A stretch of DNA of 64,000 bases from Solirubrobacteraceae bacterium. GTDB lineage: Bacteria; Actinomycetota; Thermoleophilia; Solirubrobacterales; Solirubrobacteraceae. The stretch lies in NCBI GenBank assembly GCA_016463765.1, contig JAEMQS010000007.1:32181-96180 (forward strand), given 5' to 3'. Position 1 is the first letter of the stretch. Each line of letters starts with the position of its first letter. Shown here in pieces: positions 24,551 through 33,683 of the stretch. A program made the translations under genes and the position numbers. The notes under the pieces were generated by a model that made no database searches, had not been told where the DNA came from, and saw only the letters and a list, made by a program, of their open reading frames with translations.

Positions 24551-25763
24551 CGCCATTGGCGCCGAGGTGCGGCGCCAGGGTGGGCAGCAGCCGGGCGAGA
24601 TGCGCCCCTGCGCGGGACGCGGCCGACTGTGCCGCGGCCGGCCGGTAGAGCCGGTAGGCCATGACGCCGGTGGCGGGCAGCGCCCATGCCAGATACGCGA
24701 CGGCCTGGAGGTCGGGGACGACCCACGAGGGGACGAGGGTGAGCGTCACCCAGGTCAGGGTGGTCATCGCGAGCGCGCACCATGGCATCCGGCCGCGCGT
24801 GACCTCCCACGCGAGCAGCGCGAGGATGCCCGGCAGCGCGTAGTACGCCGTGTTCCACGGGTCGAGCCAGCAGCGCACCAGCAGGAGAAGCGCGAGGAGG
24901 AGCAGCGCGTCGTGCGGCTGTCGGTTCCGGACCCGTGCGGCCGCCAGCGTCAGCGGCACGGCGGCCAGCACGATGAGCGGGCGCGGGATCGGCGACAGCC
25001 ACGCGGGGGCGGCGCGGTAGCCGGGCTTCTCGCTGCCGAACGTCCCGACGATCTCGGTCCCGTGGTCGCCGAGGAACCACCAGACCTGCCACGGCTGGAA
25101 GATGGCGCCCGTGACCGGGGCGGGACGGGCGGCCTCGCCCGAGGCGAACAGGATCGGCGCCGTGAGCACCGCGAGGATGCCGCCGGCGATGAGCATCGCC
25201 TGGGTCCGGCCGGCGCGCAGCGCGAGCAGCACCGGGCCGACAGCGAGGACGGCCCAGGCCTTGTTGCCCACGGCGAGGCCGAGCAGCAGGCCCGCGAGCA
25301 GCGGACGGTCGGCCAGCGCGGCGAGGACGGCGGCCACGCACAGCGCGGCGCCCAGCAGTTCCTCGGGGTGGCCGATCTCCAGAGCGTTGAGCGCGAGCGG
25401 GTTGGCGACGACCAGCAGGAGGGCGACCCACGCCGCGCGGCCGGGCAGCCGCCGTGCGAGGACGACCGCCAGCACGGCGAGGGCGACGATCCCGGGAATC
25501 GCGACGGCGCGGTACACCGCGAGCTGTCCGCCGCCCGCCGCGTCGGCGGCGAGCGCGAACGGCGCGCGCAGCAGCATGCCGCCCGCGTACGCGGGCAGCA
25601 GGGCGAGGAACTCCGCGAGATCGCCGCCGGTCAGGGCGTCGAAGGCGGGCCGCGCCTCGACGTCGTAGTCGGAGAACAGGTACTCCCGCAGGCCGAGAAC
25701 CGCCAGCCCGACCGCCAGCACGGCGGCGGCCACGGACAGGCGGATGGACCGCGAGACGCGCAT
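24513..25763 (-). CDS. polytopic membrane glycosyltransferase-like protein (GT87/DUF2029 type)
   Basis: About 416 residues with 10-12 hydrophobic helices and short loops. Features of the polyprenol-phosphate-dependent GT-C fold are the early extracytoplasmic loop after helix 1 holding acidic residues (FSDYDVEARPAFDAL), then NPLALNALEIGHPEELLGAAL and later LDPWNTAYYALP. These suggest a mannosyl- or arabinosyltransferase of the GT87/DUF2029 group, but the match is by pattern only. ATG 25763 is chosen; GTG 25811 would collide with the divergent promoter. It converges on the M24 peptidase gene. Confidence 0.72.
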   Translation of the reverse strand: MRVSRSIRLSVAAAVLAVGLAVLGLREYLFSDYDVEARPAFDALTGGDLAEFLALLPAYAGGMLLRAPFALAADAAGGGQLAVYRAVAIPGIVALAVLAVVLARRLPGRAAWVALLLVVANPLALNALEIGHPEELLGAALCVAAVLAALADRPLLAGLLLGLAVGNKAWAVLAVGPVLLALRAGRTQAMLIAGGILAVLTAPILFASGEAARPAPVTGAIFQPWQVWWFLGDHGTEIVGTFGSEKPGYRAAPAWLSPIPRPLIVLAAVPLTLAAARVRNRQPHDALLLLALLLLVRCWLDPWNTAYYALPGILALLAWEVTRGRMPWCALAMTTLTWVTLTLVPSWVVPDLQAVAYLAWALPATGVMAYRLYRPAAAQSAASRAGAHLARLLPTLAPHLGANGVTPPGSAPSAGR

Positions 25764-25802
25764 CACCAAGGAGATCGGTCGGGTGGAGGTGCCCTTGAGC
25801 AC

Positions 25803-25808
25803 TAGCCT
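25803..25808 (+). promoter_or_regulatory. -10-like TAGCCT for the CPA1 antiporter
   Basis: TAGCCT ends 7 bases before GTG 25816 with no Shine-Dalgarno. This selects GTG 25816 over earlier in-frame starts. Confidence 0.5.
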
Positions 25809-25815
25809 CACCGTC

Positions 25816-27084
25816 GTGCCCGGAGACGCCCTCCTCGCTGCCTCCGAGGGGTTCTCGGCCGGCGACCCCTACGCCATCGGGCTCTTCTTCGGTGGCGTGG
25901 CGCTACTCGCGGCGATCATCGCGATTCCCCGCCAGCGGGAGCGGGCGTTCACCTCGGCGATCGTCTACCTGTTCTTCGGCGCGATCCTCGCGGGCGGGCT
26001 GGCCGTCCTCGGGATCGACCTGCTCGACCCCTTCACGGACGCGACCGTCATCGAGCACCTGACGGAGATCGCGGTGATCATCGCGCTGTTCAGCGCGGGC
26101 CTGAAGCTCGACCGCCCGCTGAACTGGCGGGGCTGGCGGTCCGCGGCCGTGCTGCTCGGCGTCGTGATGCCGCTGACGATCGGCGGGGTGATCCTGCTCG
26201 GGATGGGCCTGCTCGGGCTGTCGCTCGGCGCCGCTGTCGTGCTCGCCGCGGCGCTGGCGCCGACCGACCCGGTGCTCGCCAGCGACGTGCAGGTCGGACC
26301 ACCGGGGGAGGGCGACGAACCCGAGCCGAAGTTCGCGCTCACCGCGGAGGCGGGCTTCAACGACGGCCTGGCGTTCCCGTTCGTCTTCCTCGGCATCTTC
26401 ATCGCCGGGCAGGGCGGCACGGACTGGATCCTGGAATGGGTCCTCGCCGACGTCCTCTACGCGACCGTGGTCGGGCTCCTGCTCGGCGGCGCGGTCGGAC
26501 GGGGCCTGGCGATCGCCGTCTCACGGCTGCACGATCGCGGGGTGCTCGTCCCGCAGCTCGACGGCTGGCTGGCGATGGCGAGCGTCCTGGTCCTCTACGG
26601 CGTCACGGAGATCGCCGGCGCCTACGGCTTCCTGGCGGCCTTCGCGGGTGGACTGGCGTTCCGGCGCTACGAGCGCCATCACGAGTTTCACGGCCGCGTC
26701 CACGACGGCGCGCTGACGGTCGAGCAGTTCTCCGAGCTGGCGATCGTGCTGCTGCTCGGCAGCACCGTCACGCTCGCGGGGCTGGGTGTCCCCGGCCCGG
26801 GCGGCTGGGTGCTGGTGGTGATCCTGCTGTTCCTGGTGCGACCGCTGGTCACCGTGGTCGCCCTGGCGCCGTTGCGGATGCCGCTCGCCGAGCGCGTGTT
26901 CATCGGCTGGTTCGGCATCCGCGGCATCGGCTCGTTCTACTACGTGGCCGTCGCCATCGGCAGCGGCGCCCTCGCGGTGGGGGAGGCCGAGCTCGTCTAC
27001 TGGACCGTCGTGGCGTGTACCGGGGCCTCGATCATCCTGCACGGGATGACGTCCACGCCGGTGGTCAAGCGCCTCGGCCTCTGA
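25816..27084 (+). CDS. CPA1 family cation/proton antiporter
   Basis: A 422-residue protein with about 12 membrane helices. The family signatures APTDPVLASDVQ near residue 155 and AEAGFNDGLAFPFVF near 180 carry the ion-binding Asp pair (ND) of CPA1 exchangers. The late helix holds GWFGIRGIGSFYYVAVA near 370, also typical. It should exchange Na+ or K+ for protons across the plasma membrane and lacks the C-terminal regulatory domain seen in longer members. Start GTG 25816 rests on the leaderless promoter pattern. Confidence 0.9.
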   Translation: MPGDALLAASEGFSAGDPYAIGLFFGGVALLAAIIAIPRQRERAFTSAIVYLFFGAILAGGLAVLGIDLLDPFTDATVIEHLTEIAVIIALFSAGLKLDRPLNWRGWRSAAVLLGVVMPLTIGGVILLGMGLLGLSLGAAVVLAAALAPTDPVLASDVQVGPPGEGDEPEPKFALTAEAGFNDGLAFPFVFLGIFIAGQGGTDWILEWVLADVLYATVVGLLLGGAVGRGLAIAVSRLHDRGVLVPQLDGWLAMASVLVLYGVTEIAGAYGFLAAFAGGLAFRRYERHHEFHGRVHDGALTVEQFSELAIVLLLGSTVTLAGLGVPGPGGWVLVVILLFLVRPLVTVVALAPLRMPLAERVFIGWFGIRGIGSFYYVAVAIGSGALAVGEAELVYWTVVACTGASIILHGMTSTPVVKRLGL

Positions 27085-27188
27085 CGCGGCCGTCCGTGGT
27101 CTTCCACGAGGCCGGGTGAGGATCCCGCCCCACGACTGCGGTAGTCGTCGCGGATGACGGGGGGATGCAGGGTCGATGCAATCTCTCC

Positions 27189-28097
27189 ATGACCCCGTTC
27201 ACTCCCTCCGCGATGACGCGCACGCCGGCGCTCATCGTGTGTACCGCACTGCTCATGGTCGCCGTGCTGACCGAGGCCGCGAACGCCGCCAAGGACGTCG
27301 CTCGGTACCGCACCTCGGGTGCCGCGCTCCCGGCGCTGGCCACGACCACGGCGGCCGCTTCGACGCTCTACGCGGGCACGACGTCGTACGGACTGCGCCC
27401 GCTGGTCGTCGAGACGCGCGGAGGGCGGATCAGCCGCATGGTCGCGCAGTACGGCGGCGAGTGTTTCTCCTACGCCCACGATGCTCGTGGGAGCGCCATC
27501 CGTGGCGCGACGGTGAGCCGCACGGGCAAGGTGCGCGCCACCGTCCGCACGACCGTGACCAATGCGTCGTCGATCTTCTCGAATGCCGCCAGCGCAGCGG
27601 TGCGCGTCGAGGAGCGGCTGCGTGGGACGGTCGGGTCTCGGTACCTCTCCGGGACGGTGCAGTCGACGGTGACCTTCGCGGACGGCTCGACCTGCAAGAG
27701 CGACGCGGAGCGGTTCCGCATCGAGCATCGAGCGCGCCGTGTCTACGGCGGCGTCACGAGTCAGGAGTACCCGGTCGTCCTCGAGCTCGAGGACGACGGG
27801 CAGGAGGTTCGTCACCTGCACTTCGGCTGGGCGGCCGAGTGTGCGACCGGCGGCTGGTCCGTCGTGTCGGACTACCTCGTCGACTTTCCGCTGTCCAACG
27901 GGTCCTTCGGCGACGTCTTCCAGCAGGAGTACCCCGGACAGACGCTGACGTGGCGCTACGGCTACGACATCAAGGGGCGGCTCACCCGGACGGGCGGCAG
28001 CGGGCGCTTTCAGGTCGATCTCGCGGGGGTCGACGGCGCTGGGGCGATCCAGGAGGGCTGCAACACGAAGGTCGTCACGTGGTCCGTGCGCACGTGA
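27189..28097 (+). CDS. secreted protein of unknown function
   Basis: About 302 residues. A signal peptide occupies roughly residues 9-34 (TPALIVCTALLMVAVLTEAANA) with a likely cleavage at ANA. The mature part is Thr/Ser/Arg/Gly-rich beta-type sequence with two related halves: each has a (Y/V)GG...(F/C)-type strand, and single cysteines fall at similar spacing (GGECFSYAHD, STCKSDAERF, AECATGGW, EGCNTKVV). I recognise no domain. ATG 27189 and ATG 27213 are both possible; neither has a Shine-Dalgarno. The 104 bases before it hold nothing I can name. Confidence 0.65.
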   Translation: MTPFTPSAMTRTPALIVCTALLMVAVLTEAANAAKDVARYRTSGAALPALATTTAAASTLYAGTTSYGLRPLVVETRGGRISRMVAQYGGECFSYAHDARGSAIRGATVSRTGKVRATVRTTVTNASSIFSNAASAAVRVEERLRGTVGSRYLSGTVQSTVTFADGSTCKSDAERFRIEHRARRVYGGVTSQEYPVVLELEDDGQEVRHLHFGWAAECATGGWSVVSDYLVDFPLSNGSFGDVFQQEYPGQTLTWRYGYDIKGRLTRTGGSGRFQVDLAGVDGAGAIQEGCNTKVVTWSVRT

Positions 28098-28132
28098 ACG
28101 GGAGCTGCGCCCCCGGCGTCGCGCGATGCAAG

Positions 28133-28138
28133 TAGCCT
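28133..28138 (+). promoter_or_regulatory. -10-like TAGCCT for efp
   Basis: TAGCCT ends 10 bases before the efp ATG; no Shine-Dalgarno. Probably drives efp-nusB-xseB-ispA-dxs. Confidence 0.5.
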
Positions 28139-28148
28139 GCACCGCGGC

Positions 28149-28709
28149 ATGATCAGCACGAACCAGCTCAAGAACGGCAACCACATCGAAGTCGATGGGA
28201 TCATCTACAAGGTGGTGGAGTTCCAGCACGTCAAGCCCGGCAAGGGCCCGGCGTTCGTGCGCACCAAGCTCCGCCGCTCCACCGACGGCAATGTGATCGA
28301 CAAGACCTTCCGGGCCGGCGAGAAGTTCCGGTCCGTCCGCACCGAGGCGCGCAAGATGCAGTTCCTCTACGCCGACGGCGAGGACGCGCACTTCATGGAT
28401 ACCGGCACGTTCGAGCAGATGGCGATCCCGGAGGGCGTCCTGAAGGACGCGCTGCGGTGGACGAAGGCCAGCGATGAGGTGGACGTGCTGTTCATCGACG
28501 GCCAGCCCTCCGACCTGCAGCTGCCGTCCTCGGTCGAGCTCGAGGTCACGCAGACCGAGCCCGGCCTGCGCGGGGACACGGCGTCCGGCGGCGGCAACAA
28601 GCCGGCGACGCTCGAGACCGGCGCCACCATCCAGGTCCCGCTGTTCGTCAACATCGGCGACCGCGTGAAGGTCCAGACCGCCACCGGCGATTACATGTCG
28701 CGCGCGTAG
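28149..28709 (+). CDS. efp: translation elongation factor P
   Basis: A 186-residue three-domain protein of standard length. STNQLKNGNHIEVDG opens domain I; the tip loop PGKGPAF carries the lysine (about residue 33) at the position modified in many bacteria. No modification enzymes lie nearby, and the proline after the glycine (KGP rather than KGQ) suits lineages with unmodified or 5-aminopentanol-type EF-P. It relieves ribosome stalling at polyproline, relevant to the Pro-rich proteins encoded here. Start of a five-gene overlapping block. Confidence 0.96.
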   Translation: MISTNQLKNGNHIEVDGIIYKVVEFQHVKPGKGPAFVRTKLRRSTDGNVIDKTFRAGEKFRSVRTEARKMQFLYADGEDAHFMDTGTFEQMAIPEGVLKDALRWTKASDEVDVLFIDGQPSDLQLPSSVELEVTQTEPGLRGDTASGGGNKPATLETGATIQVPLFVNIGDRVKVQTATGDYMSRA

Positions 28710-29125
28710 TGTCCCGCCGCACCGACCAGCGCCGCGCCGCCGTCTTCGCCCTCTACCAGAGCCAGCTCACGAACCGCGAGCTGGACGACGTCTTCGAACG
28801 CGACGCGTCGCTGTTCACCCGCGCGCTGGCCCACGCGACGCAGGACTACGCCGGCGACCTCGACGCCGTGATCTCCAAGCACGCACAGGGTTGGACGATC
28901 GACCGCATCGCCCCGCTGGAGCGCGCGATCCTGCGGGTCGCGCTGCTGGAGATGCTGCACCCCGATGCCGCGCCGGCCGAGACCGCGATCCCGCCCGAGG
29001 GCGCCATCGACGAGGCGGTCGAGACCGCGAAGACGTTCTCCGGCGCCGACGCGCCCGGGTTCGTCAACGGGATCCTGTCGGCGGCGCTGCGTGAGATCCG
29101 CGAGACTTCGACCCAAGATGCCTGA
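28709..29125 (+). CDS. nusB: transcription antitermination factor NusB
   Basis: A 138-residue all-helical RNA-binding protein. RRTDQRRAAVFALYQSQ at the N terminus and LDAVISKHAQGWTIDRIAPLERAILRVALLEM in the middle are NusB signatures, as is GFVNGILSAALRE at the end. With NusE it binds boxA in ribosomal RNA leaders. The GTG start shares one base with the efp stop, and the end overlaps xseB by 8 bases. Confidence 0.95.
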   Translation: MSRRTDQRRAAVFALYQSQLTNRELDDVFERDASLFTRALAHATQDYAGDLDAVISKHAQGWTIDRIAPLERAILRVALLEMLHPDAAPAETAIPPEGAIDEAVETAKTFSGADAPGFVNGILSAALREIRETSTQDA

Positions 29126-29339
29126 CCCCACCGCCGACCCCGGAGCCGCGCTCGACCCGCTCGTCGAGCGCCTGGAACGCGCCGCCGAGCAGCTGCGCTC
29201 GGGCGATCTCAGCGCCGATGCCGCCGCGACGGTGGTCGAGGACTGCGCCGCGATCGCGTCGCAGGCGTCCGCCGAACTCGAGCGCCGGGCCCGCGCCGCG
29301 GCGACCGACCCGCTGCCCGGGCAAGACTCCCTGCTGTAG
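29118..29339 (+). CDS. xseB: exodeoxyribonuclease VII small subunit
   Basis: A 73-residue helical-hairpin protein: DPLVERLERAAEQLRSGDLSADAAATVVEDCAAIASQASAELERRAR has the XseB pattern of two amphipathic helices around the LE..G.L turn. It multimerises around XseA to make a nuclease that degrades single-stranded DNA. xseA is not in the window. It overlaps nusB by 8 bases and its stop shares a base with the ispA start. Confidence 0.85.
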   Translation: MPDPTADPGAALDPLVERLERAAEQLRSGDLSADAAATVVEDCAAIASQASAELERRARAAATDPLPGQDSLL

Positions 29340-30223
29340 TGCCGGCGGGCTACCCCGACGCGCTCCGCGACCTCGTGGAGACGGAGCTCCGGGCACTCGA
29401 GCTCGGCGAAGCCGACGGCCGCGATGCGGTCGGGCTCATCGAGGCGATGCGCTACTCGCTGCTGGCGGGCGGCAAGCGGGTGCGGCCCGTGCTCGCCCTC
29501 GCGACCGCCCGCGCGCTGGGACGCGACGAGCGCGACGTGCTGGCCTTCGCCCTGGCCGTCGAGCTCATCCACACGTACTCGCTGATCCACGACGACCTCC
29601 CCGCGATGGACGACGACGACCTGCGGCGGGGACGGCCGACGTGTCATGTCGCGTACGGGGAGGACGTCGCGATCCTGGCCGGCGACGCGCTGTACGCCGA
29701 GGCGTTCCGCCTCGTGCTCGAACGCCAGCAGGGAGAACCGGCGGCGGTGCTGCGGGCGGTCGCCGAGCTCGCCGCGGCCACGGGCGTCAGCGGCATGGTC
29801 GGCGGCCAGTACCTCGACGTCGCCGAGCAGGCGACGGACGGCCCCGACGGACTGCGGCGCCTGCACGCCCTGAAGACGGGCCGACTCATCGTCGCGTCGG
29901 TCGAGTGCGTACTCCTGATCAGCGGTATGACGGAACCTGCGACAATCCCGTTTCGCGATTTTGCGAGTGAGCTGGGCGTGCTGTTCCAGATCGTCGACGA
30001 CATCCTCGACGTGACCGGGACGGACGACGCGCTCGGCAAGCCGCAGGGCAGCGACGAGCGACACGGCAAACGGACATACGTCAGCGAGTTCGGCCTCGAG
30101 CGGGCCCGCGAGCTGGCGGTGGCCTCCCACGCACAGGCCCGGGCGCACCTCGCCGTCGCGGCACCTGGCGGGGCGCCAGAGCTCGAGCAGATCACCGACT
30201 TCATCTTCACCCGGACGTCATGA
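29339..30223 (+). CDS. ispA: (2E,6E)-farnesyl or geranylgeranyl diphosphate synthase
   Basis: A 294-residue all-helical trans-prenyltransferase. GGKRVRP near residue 45, the first aspartate-rich motif DDLPAMDDDD near 84, the GD(A/L) helix, and the second motif DDILD near 222 bind IPP and the allylic substrate through Mg2+. Short IspA-type length and the two-residue insertion in the first motif (DDxxxxD) point to C15-C20 products. Chain length cannot be fixed by eye. It adjoins dxs, so precursor supply and condensation are co-expressed. Confidence 0.93.
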   Translation: MPAGYPDALRDLVETELRALELGEADGRDAVGLIEAMRYSLLAGGKRVRPVLALATARALGRDERDVLAFALAVELIHTYSLIHDDLPAMDDDDLRRGRPTCHVAYGEDVAILAGDALYAEAFRLVLERQQGEPAAVLRAVAELAAATGVSGMVGGQYLDVAEQATDGPDGLRRLHALKTGRLIVASVECVLLISGMTEPATIPFRDFASELGVLFQIVDDILDVTGTDDALGKPQGSDERHGKRTYVSEFGLERARELAVASHAQARAHLAVAAPGGAPELEQITDFIFTRTS

Positions 30224-32196
30224 CCACTCCCCCCGAGCGCCTCCTTGACCGCATCGACCGGCCGCAGGACCTTCACGGTCTGAGCGAGCCCGAGCTCGAG
30301 CAGGTCGCGCAGGAGGTCCGTGAGCACATCATCGACACGGTCGGGGAGATCGGCGGCCACTTCGGCGCGAACCTCGGGACGTGCGAGCTGGCGGTCGCGC
30401 TGCACTCGCTGCTCGATTCGCCCAAGGACAAGATCCTGTGGGACGTCGGTCACCAGGCCTACCCGCACAAGATCCTCACGGGTCGCCGCGACCAGCTGCC
30501 GACGATCCGCCAGTACGAGGGCCTCGCGCCGTTCTGCTCGATCCCCGAGAGCGAGCACGACATCATGGGCGCCGGCCACGCGTCGACGTCGATCGGCTAC
30601 GGCGTGGGCCTGGCCGAGGCCATGAAGCTCAACGGCGACGATCCGGCCGGCCGGGTCGTCTCGGTGATCGGCGACGGGTCGATGACCGGCGGCGTGGCGT
30701 TCGAGTCCATCCACCAGGCAGGCGGGCTGCAGACGCCGATGGTCGTGGTGCTCAACGACAACGGCATGTCGATCTCGCCGAACGTCGGCGCGCTGTCGGG
30801 CTACTTCAACCGCATCCGGCTGAATCCCAAGCTCTGGCACGCCCGCGAGGACGTCGAGCACGCGCTGACCGAGCTGCCGGCCGGCATCGGCTCGCGGATC
30901 GGTCGCCTCGGCCCCCAGCTGAAGGAGTCGCTGAAGGCGTTCTGGGCGCCGGGCCTGCTGTGGGAGGACCTCGGCTGGGCGTACGTCGGCGTCATCGACG
31001 GCCACGACGTGCGCGCCCTGCGGCTCGCGCTGCGCAAGGCGCTCGACGCCCAGCGCCCCGTCGTCGTGCACGTCGCGACCGTCAAGGGCAAGGGCTTCGC
31101 GCCGGCCGAGGACGGCGGCCTGGAGGGCATGGAGCAGTGGCACGCCGCCAAGCCGAAGTCGATCACGAACCGCGCGCCGACGGTCGTCAGCAAGGCCAAC
31201 CCGAAGCCCCCGGGCCCGGCCGCCCCGCCGCAGTACACGAAGGTCTTCGGCGAGCAGCTCGTCCGCGAGGCCAAGCGCGACCCGCGCGTCGTCGGGATCA
31301 CGGCCGCGATGAACTCCGGCACCGGTCTGAACATCCTCCAGAAGGAGCTGCCGGACCACTACTTCGACGTCGGCATCGCCGAGCAGAACGCCATCCTGTT
31401 CGCGGCCGGCCTGGCGCTGGAGGGCATCAAGCCCGTCGCCGCGATCTACTCGACGTTCCTCCAGCGGGCGTTCGACCAGATCGTCCACGACGTCTGCCTC
31501 CAGAAGCTCAACGTCGTCTTCGCGATGGACCGCGCCGGCCTCGTGGGCGACGACGGGCCGACCCACCACGGCGCGTTCGACATCTCGTACCTGCGCTGCC
31601 TGCCGAACATCGTCCTCGCCGCGCCGCGCGACGAGGCACTGCTGGTGGACCTGCTGCACACGTCGCTCGTCTACGACGACGGCCCGTTCGCGCTGCGCTA
31701 CCCGCGCGGAGAGGCGATCGGCGTGCCGCTTCCGGCAACGCCGCGCGAGATCCCGATCGGGACCGGCGAGGTCCTGCGGGAGGGGCAGAGGGTCGCCATC
31801 CTCGGCTACGGCTCGGGCGTGCAGAAGGGCCTGGAGGCCGCGGACATCCTCGCCGAGCGCGGCATGGACGTCACGGTCGCCGACGCGCGCTTCGCCAAGC
31901 CGATCGACGTCGGGCTCGTCGCGCAGCTCGCCGCCGAGCACGAGCTGCTCGTGACGGTCGAGGAGAACGTGCTCGCCGGCGGCTTCGGCACGGCGGTCTG
32001 GGAGGCACTCAACGACGCGGGCGTCTCGGGCGCCACGGCGCGCATCCTGCGCGTCGGACTGCCCGACCGCTACGTCACGCACGGCAAGCCCGCGCTGCTG
32101 CATGCCGAGGTCGGGTTCACCGGCGAGCGGATCGCGGAGCGCATCGCCGCCGCGGTCGGCGACACGTCGAGCTTCGAGCCGGTCACCGCCGAGTAG
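30220..32196 (+). CDS. dxs: 1-deoxy-D-xylulose-5-phosphate synthase
   Basis: A 658-residue thiamine-diphosphate enzyme, first step of the MEP isoprenoid pathway. VGHQAYPHKILTGR near residue 80, the ThDP motif GDGSMTGGVAFE near 151 with the later Asn pair (LNDNGMSISPN), the transketolase pyrimidine domain with the catalytic Glu in VGIAEQNA near 385, and DGPTHHGAFD near 445 are all present. Length is normal. It overlaps ispA by four bases (ATGA). The adjacent ispA shows this genome makes isoprenoids by the non-mevalonate route. Confidence 0.97.
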   Translation: MTTPPERLLDRIDRPQDLHGLSEPELEQVAQEVREHIIDTVGEIGGHFGANLGTCELAVALHSLLDSPKDKILWDVGHQAYPHKILTGRRDQLPTIRQYEGLAPFCSIPESEHDIMGAGHASTSIGYGVGLAEAMKLNGDDPAGRVVSVIGDGSMTGGVAFESIHQAGGLQTPMVVVLNDNGMSISPNVGALSGYFNRIRLNPKLWHAREDVEHALTELPAGIGSRIGRLGPQLKESLKAFWAPGLLWEDLGWAYVGVIDGHDVRALRLALRKALDAQRPVVVHVATVKGKGFAPAEDGGLEGMEQWHAAKPKSITNRAPTVVSKANPKPPGPAAPPQYTKVFGEQLVREAKRDPRVVGITAAMNSGTGLNILQKELPDHYFDVGIAEQNAILFAAGLALEGIKPVAAIYSTFLQRAFDQIVHDVCLQKLNVVFAMDRAGLVGDDGPTHHGAFDISYLRCLPNIVLAAPRDEALLVDLLHTSLVYDDGPFALRYPRGEAIGVPLPATPREIPIGTGEVLREGQRVAILGYGSGVQKGLEAADILAERGMDVTVADARFAKPIDVGLVAQLAAEHELLVTVEENVLAGGFGTAVWEALNDAGVSGATARILRVGLPDRYVTHGKPALLHAEVGFTGERIAERIAAAVGDTSSFEPVTAE

Positions 32197-32221
32197 CGGT
32201 CGCGCGGGGCGCCGCGGCTGG

Positions 32222-33595
32222 TCAGCCCGCGTCCTTGATCCGCACGACCCACGTCTCGTGCAGCCGCACGCCGGCCACCGTGAGGTCGGCTGCGCCGTCG
32301 CGGACCGTGATCGTGCGGGTGCCCCGGTCATGCGGGCGCGTGAGTGCCGCGGCCCCGGTGGCGGGGATCCGCTCGATCCGGACCTGGACGCGCCGGTCCC
32401 GGCCCACGAACGGGAGCCGGTGAAGACCGCGCAGCCGCACCCGGACGTCCGTCTGGGCGGCTGCGGGCGTTCCGGGGTGGGCGACGCCACGCCGCTCCGC
32501 GTAGGCGAGGACCACCGTCGCGGTGCGCTCGTCGGGCGCGCGGCGGCTGGCGATCGCAAGCAGCCGGGACCGCGAGGACGTGCTGCGCACCCGGAAGCCG
32601 ATCCCGTCCGCGTACCGCTTGGTCGCCCACCAGACCGCCCGTGGCTGGAAGCTGCGCGCGGGTGATCGGGTGTCCTTCGGCGTGAGGAGCCCGTCGAGCG
32701 TGTCGTCGTAACACGTCGATCGCCCTTCCGGGCCCCAGCATGCCCGCGCGGACGCATCGGCCCCGTGCTGCTCGAGCAACGCGAGCGTGCCGAGCTGCTC
32801 GCCGGGATAGAGGTGGTCGTTCTGGGGCAGCGACTCGTTGACGTGCAGCTCACGGACGCCGACATCCGCTCCTCGCAGCCCGTCGACGAACTGTCGTCGG
32901 GTGTCGCGCAGGTGTTGATCCATCGGGGGTATGCCCGAACCACCCGGGCCGGGGAACTCGTGCCAGGAGAGCGCGTCGACGCGGCACCCCGTCGTGCGGC
33001 AGTGGTCGACCAGCCCGCCGAACCAGTCCGGCCGATAGGCCGCCGTGCTCGGACCGATGACGAACGCCCGGGCACCGAGGACCTTGCGCAACGCTCGTTC
33101 GGCGACCCGGAAGGTGTCGTGGTACTGCGCGCGGGTGCCTTGCCAGAAGTAGGGGTGGTCGGGCTCATTCCAGATGTCCCACACGACATCCTCGCCGCGG
33201 GCCTGCCGTGCGGCACGCTCGACGAAGCGCTCCCACGCCGCGAGGTCGGCGTAGGGAGCACCGCGGCCGCCCCATGGAACCGCGGAGCCCGGCATACCCC
33301 AGAGATCACTGAGCACCACGGTGTAGCGCGCCCCGAAGGACACGCCGCGGCGGTACGGCGCGCTCGTGGGGAGGCCGCGGACGAGCCCGAGGCGCAGCGG
33401 GGCGATTCGCGCGTCGGGCGGGTCCACCTTGGAGAAGCTGTGCAGCACGCCCGTCATGGAGGGCCGGGGAGCGAGCCGTTGCGTGAAGTCCGCGGTCACG
33501 ACCGGCGGGTCCGCCGCGGCTGCGGGCCCGGCCCCGGGGAGCAGCGTCCATCCGGTGGCGATGAGCGCGACGGCGAGTGCGGTGTGACAGCGCAT
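32222..33595 (-). CDS. secreted clan-A glycoside hydrolase (GH39-like)
   Basis: A 457-residue protein with a signal peptide (residues about 4-28, ending AAAADPP) and a TIM-barrel hydrolase. VWDIWNEPDHPYFW near 140 provides the Asn-Glu acid/base pair of clan GH-A; VRELHVNES near 240 provides the probable nucleophile Glu. The pattern resembles GH39 xylosidase-like enzymes. A beta-sandwich of about 120 residues follows. Substrate unknown; secretion suggests plant or microbial polysaccharide. ATG 33595 is chosen because it directly precedes the signal peptide. Confidence 0.78.
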   Translation of the reverse strand: MRCHTALAVALIATGWTLLPGAGPAAAADPPVVTADFTQRLAPRPSMTGVLHSFSKVDPPDARIAPLRLGLVRGLPTSAPYRRGVSFGARYTVVLSDLWGMPGSAVPWGGRGAPYADLAAWERFVERAARQARGEDVVWDIWNEPDHPYFWQGTRAQYHDTFRVAERALRKVLGARAFVIGPSTAAYRPDWFGGLVDHCRTTGCRVDALSWHEFPGPGGSGIPPMDQHLRDTRRQFVDGLRGADVGVRELHVNESLPQNDHLYPGEQLGTLALLEQHGADASARACWGPEGRSTCYDDTLDGLLTPKDTRSPARSFQPRAVWWATKRYADGIGFRVRSTSSRSRLLAIASRRAPDERTATVVLAYAERRGVAHPGTPAAAQTDVRVRLRGLHRLPFVGRDRRVQVRIERIPATGAAALTRPHDRGTRTITVRDGAADLTVAGVRLHETWVVRIKDAG

Positions 33596-33683
33596 GGTTG
33601 CCTGATTGAACCGCCGTACCGGAGCCACGCGTTGCCGCTCTCACGGCTTCCTCAGAGACGGTGGACGGACGGACGACCGCCCG

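Noticed and set aside
29644..33309. 1221-codon open frame on the minus strand across ispA, dxs and the hydrolase gene
   Set aside because: It spans unrelated genes on both strands and has no domain; it is produced by the scarcity of stop codons in high-GC DNA.
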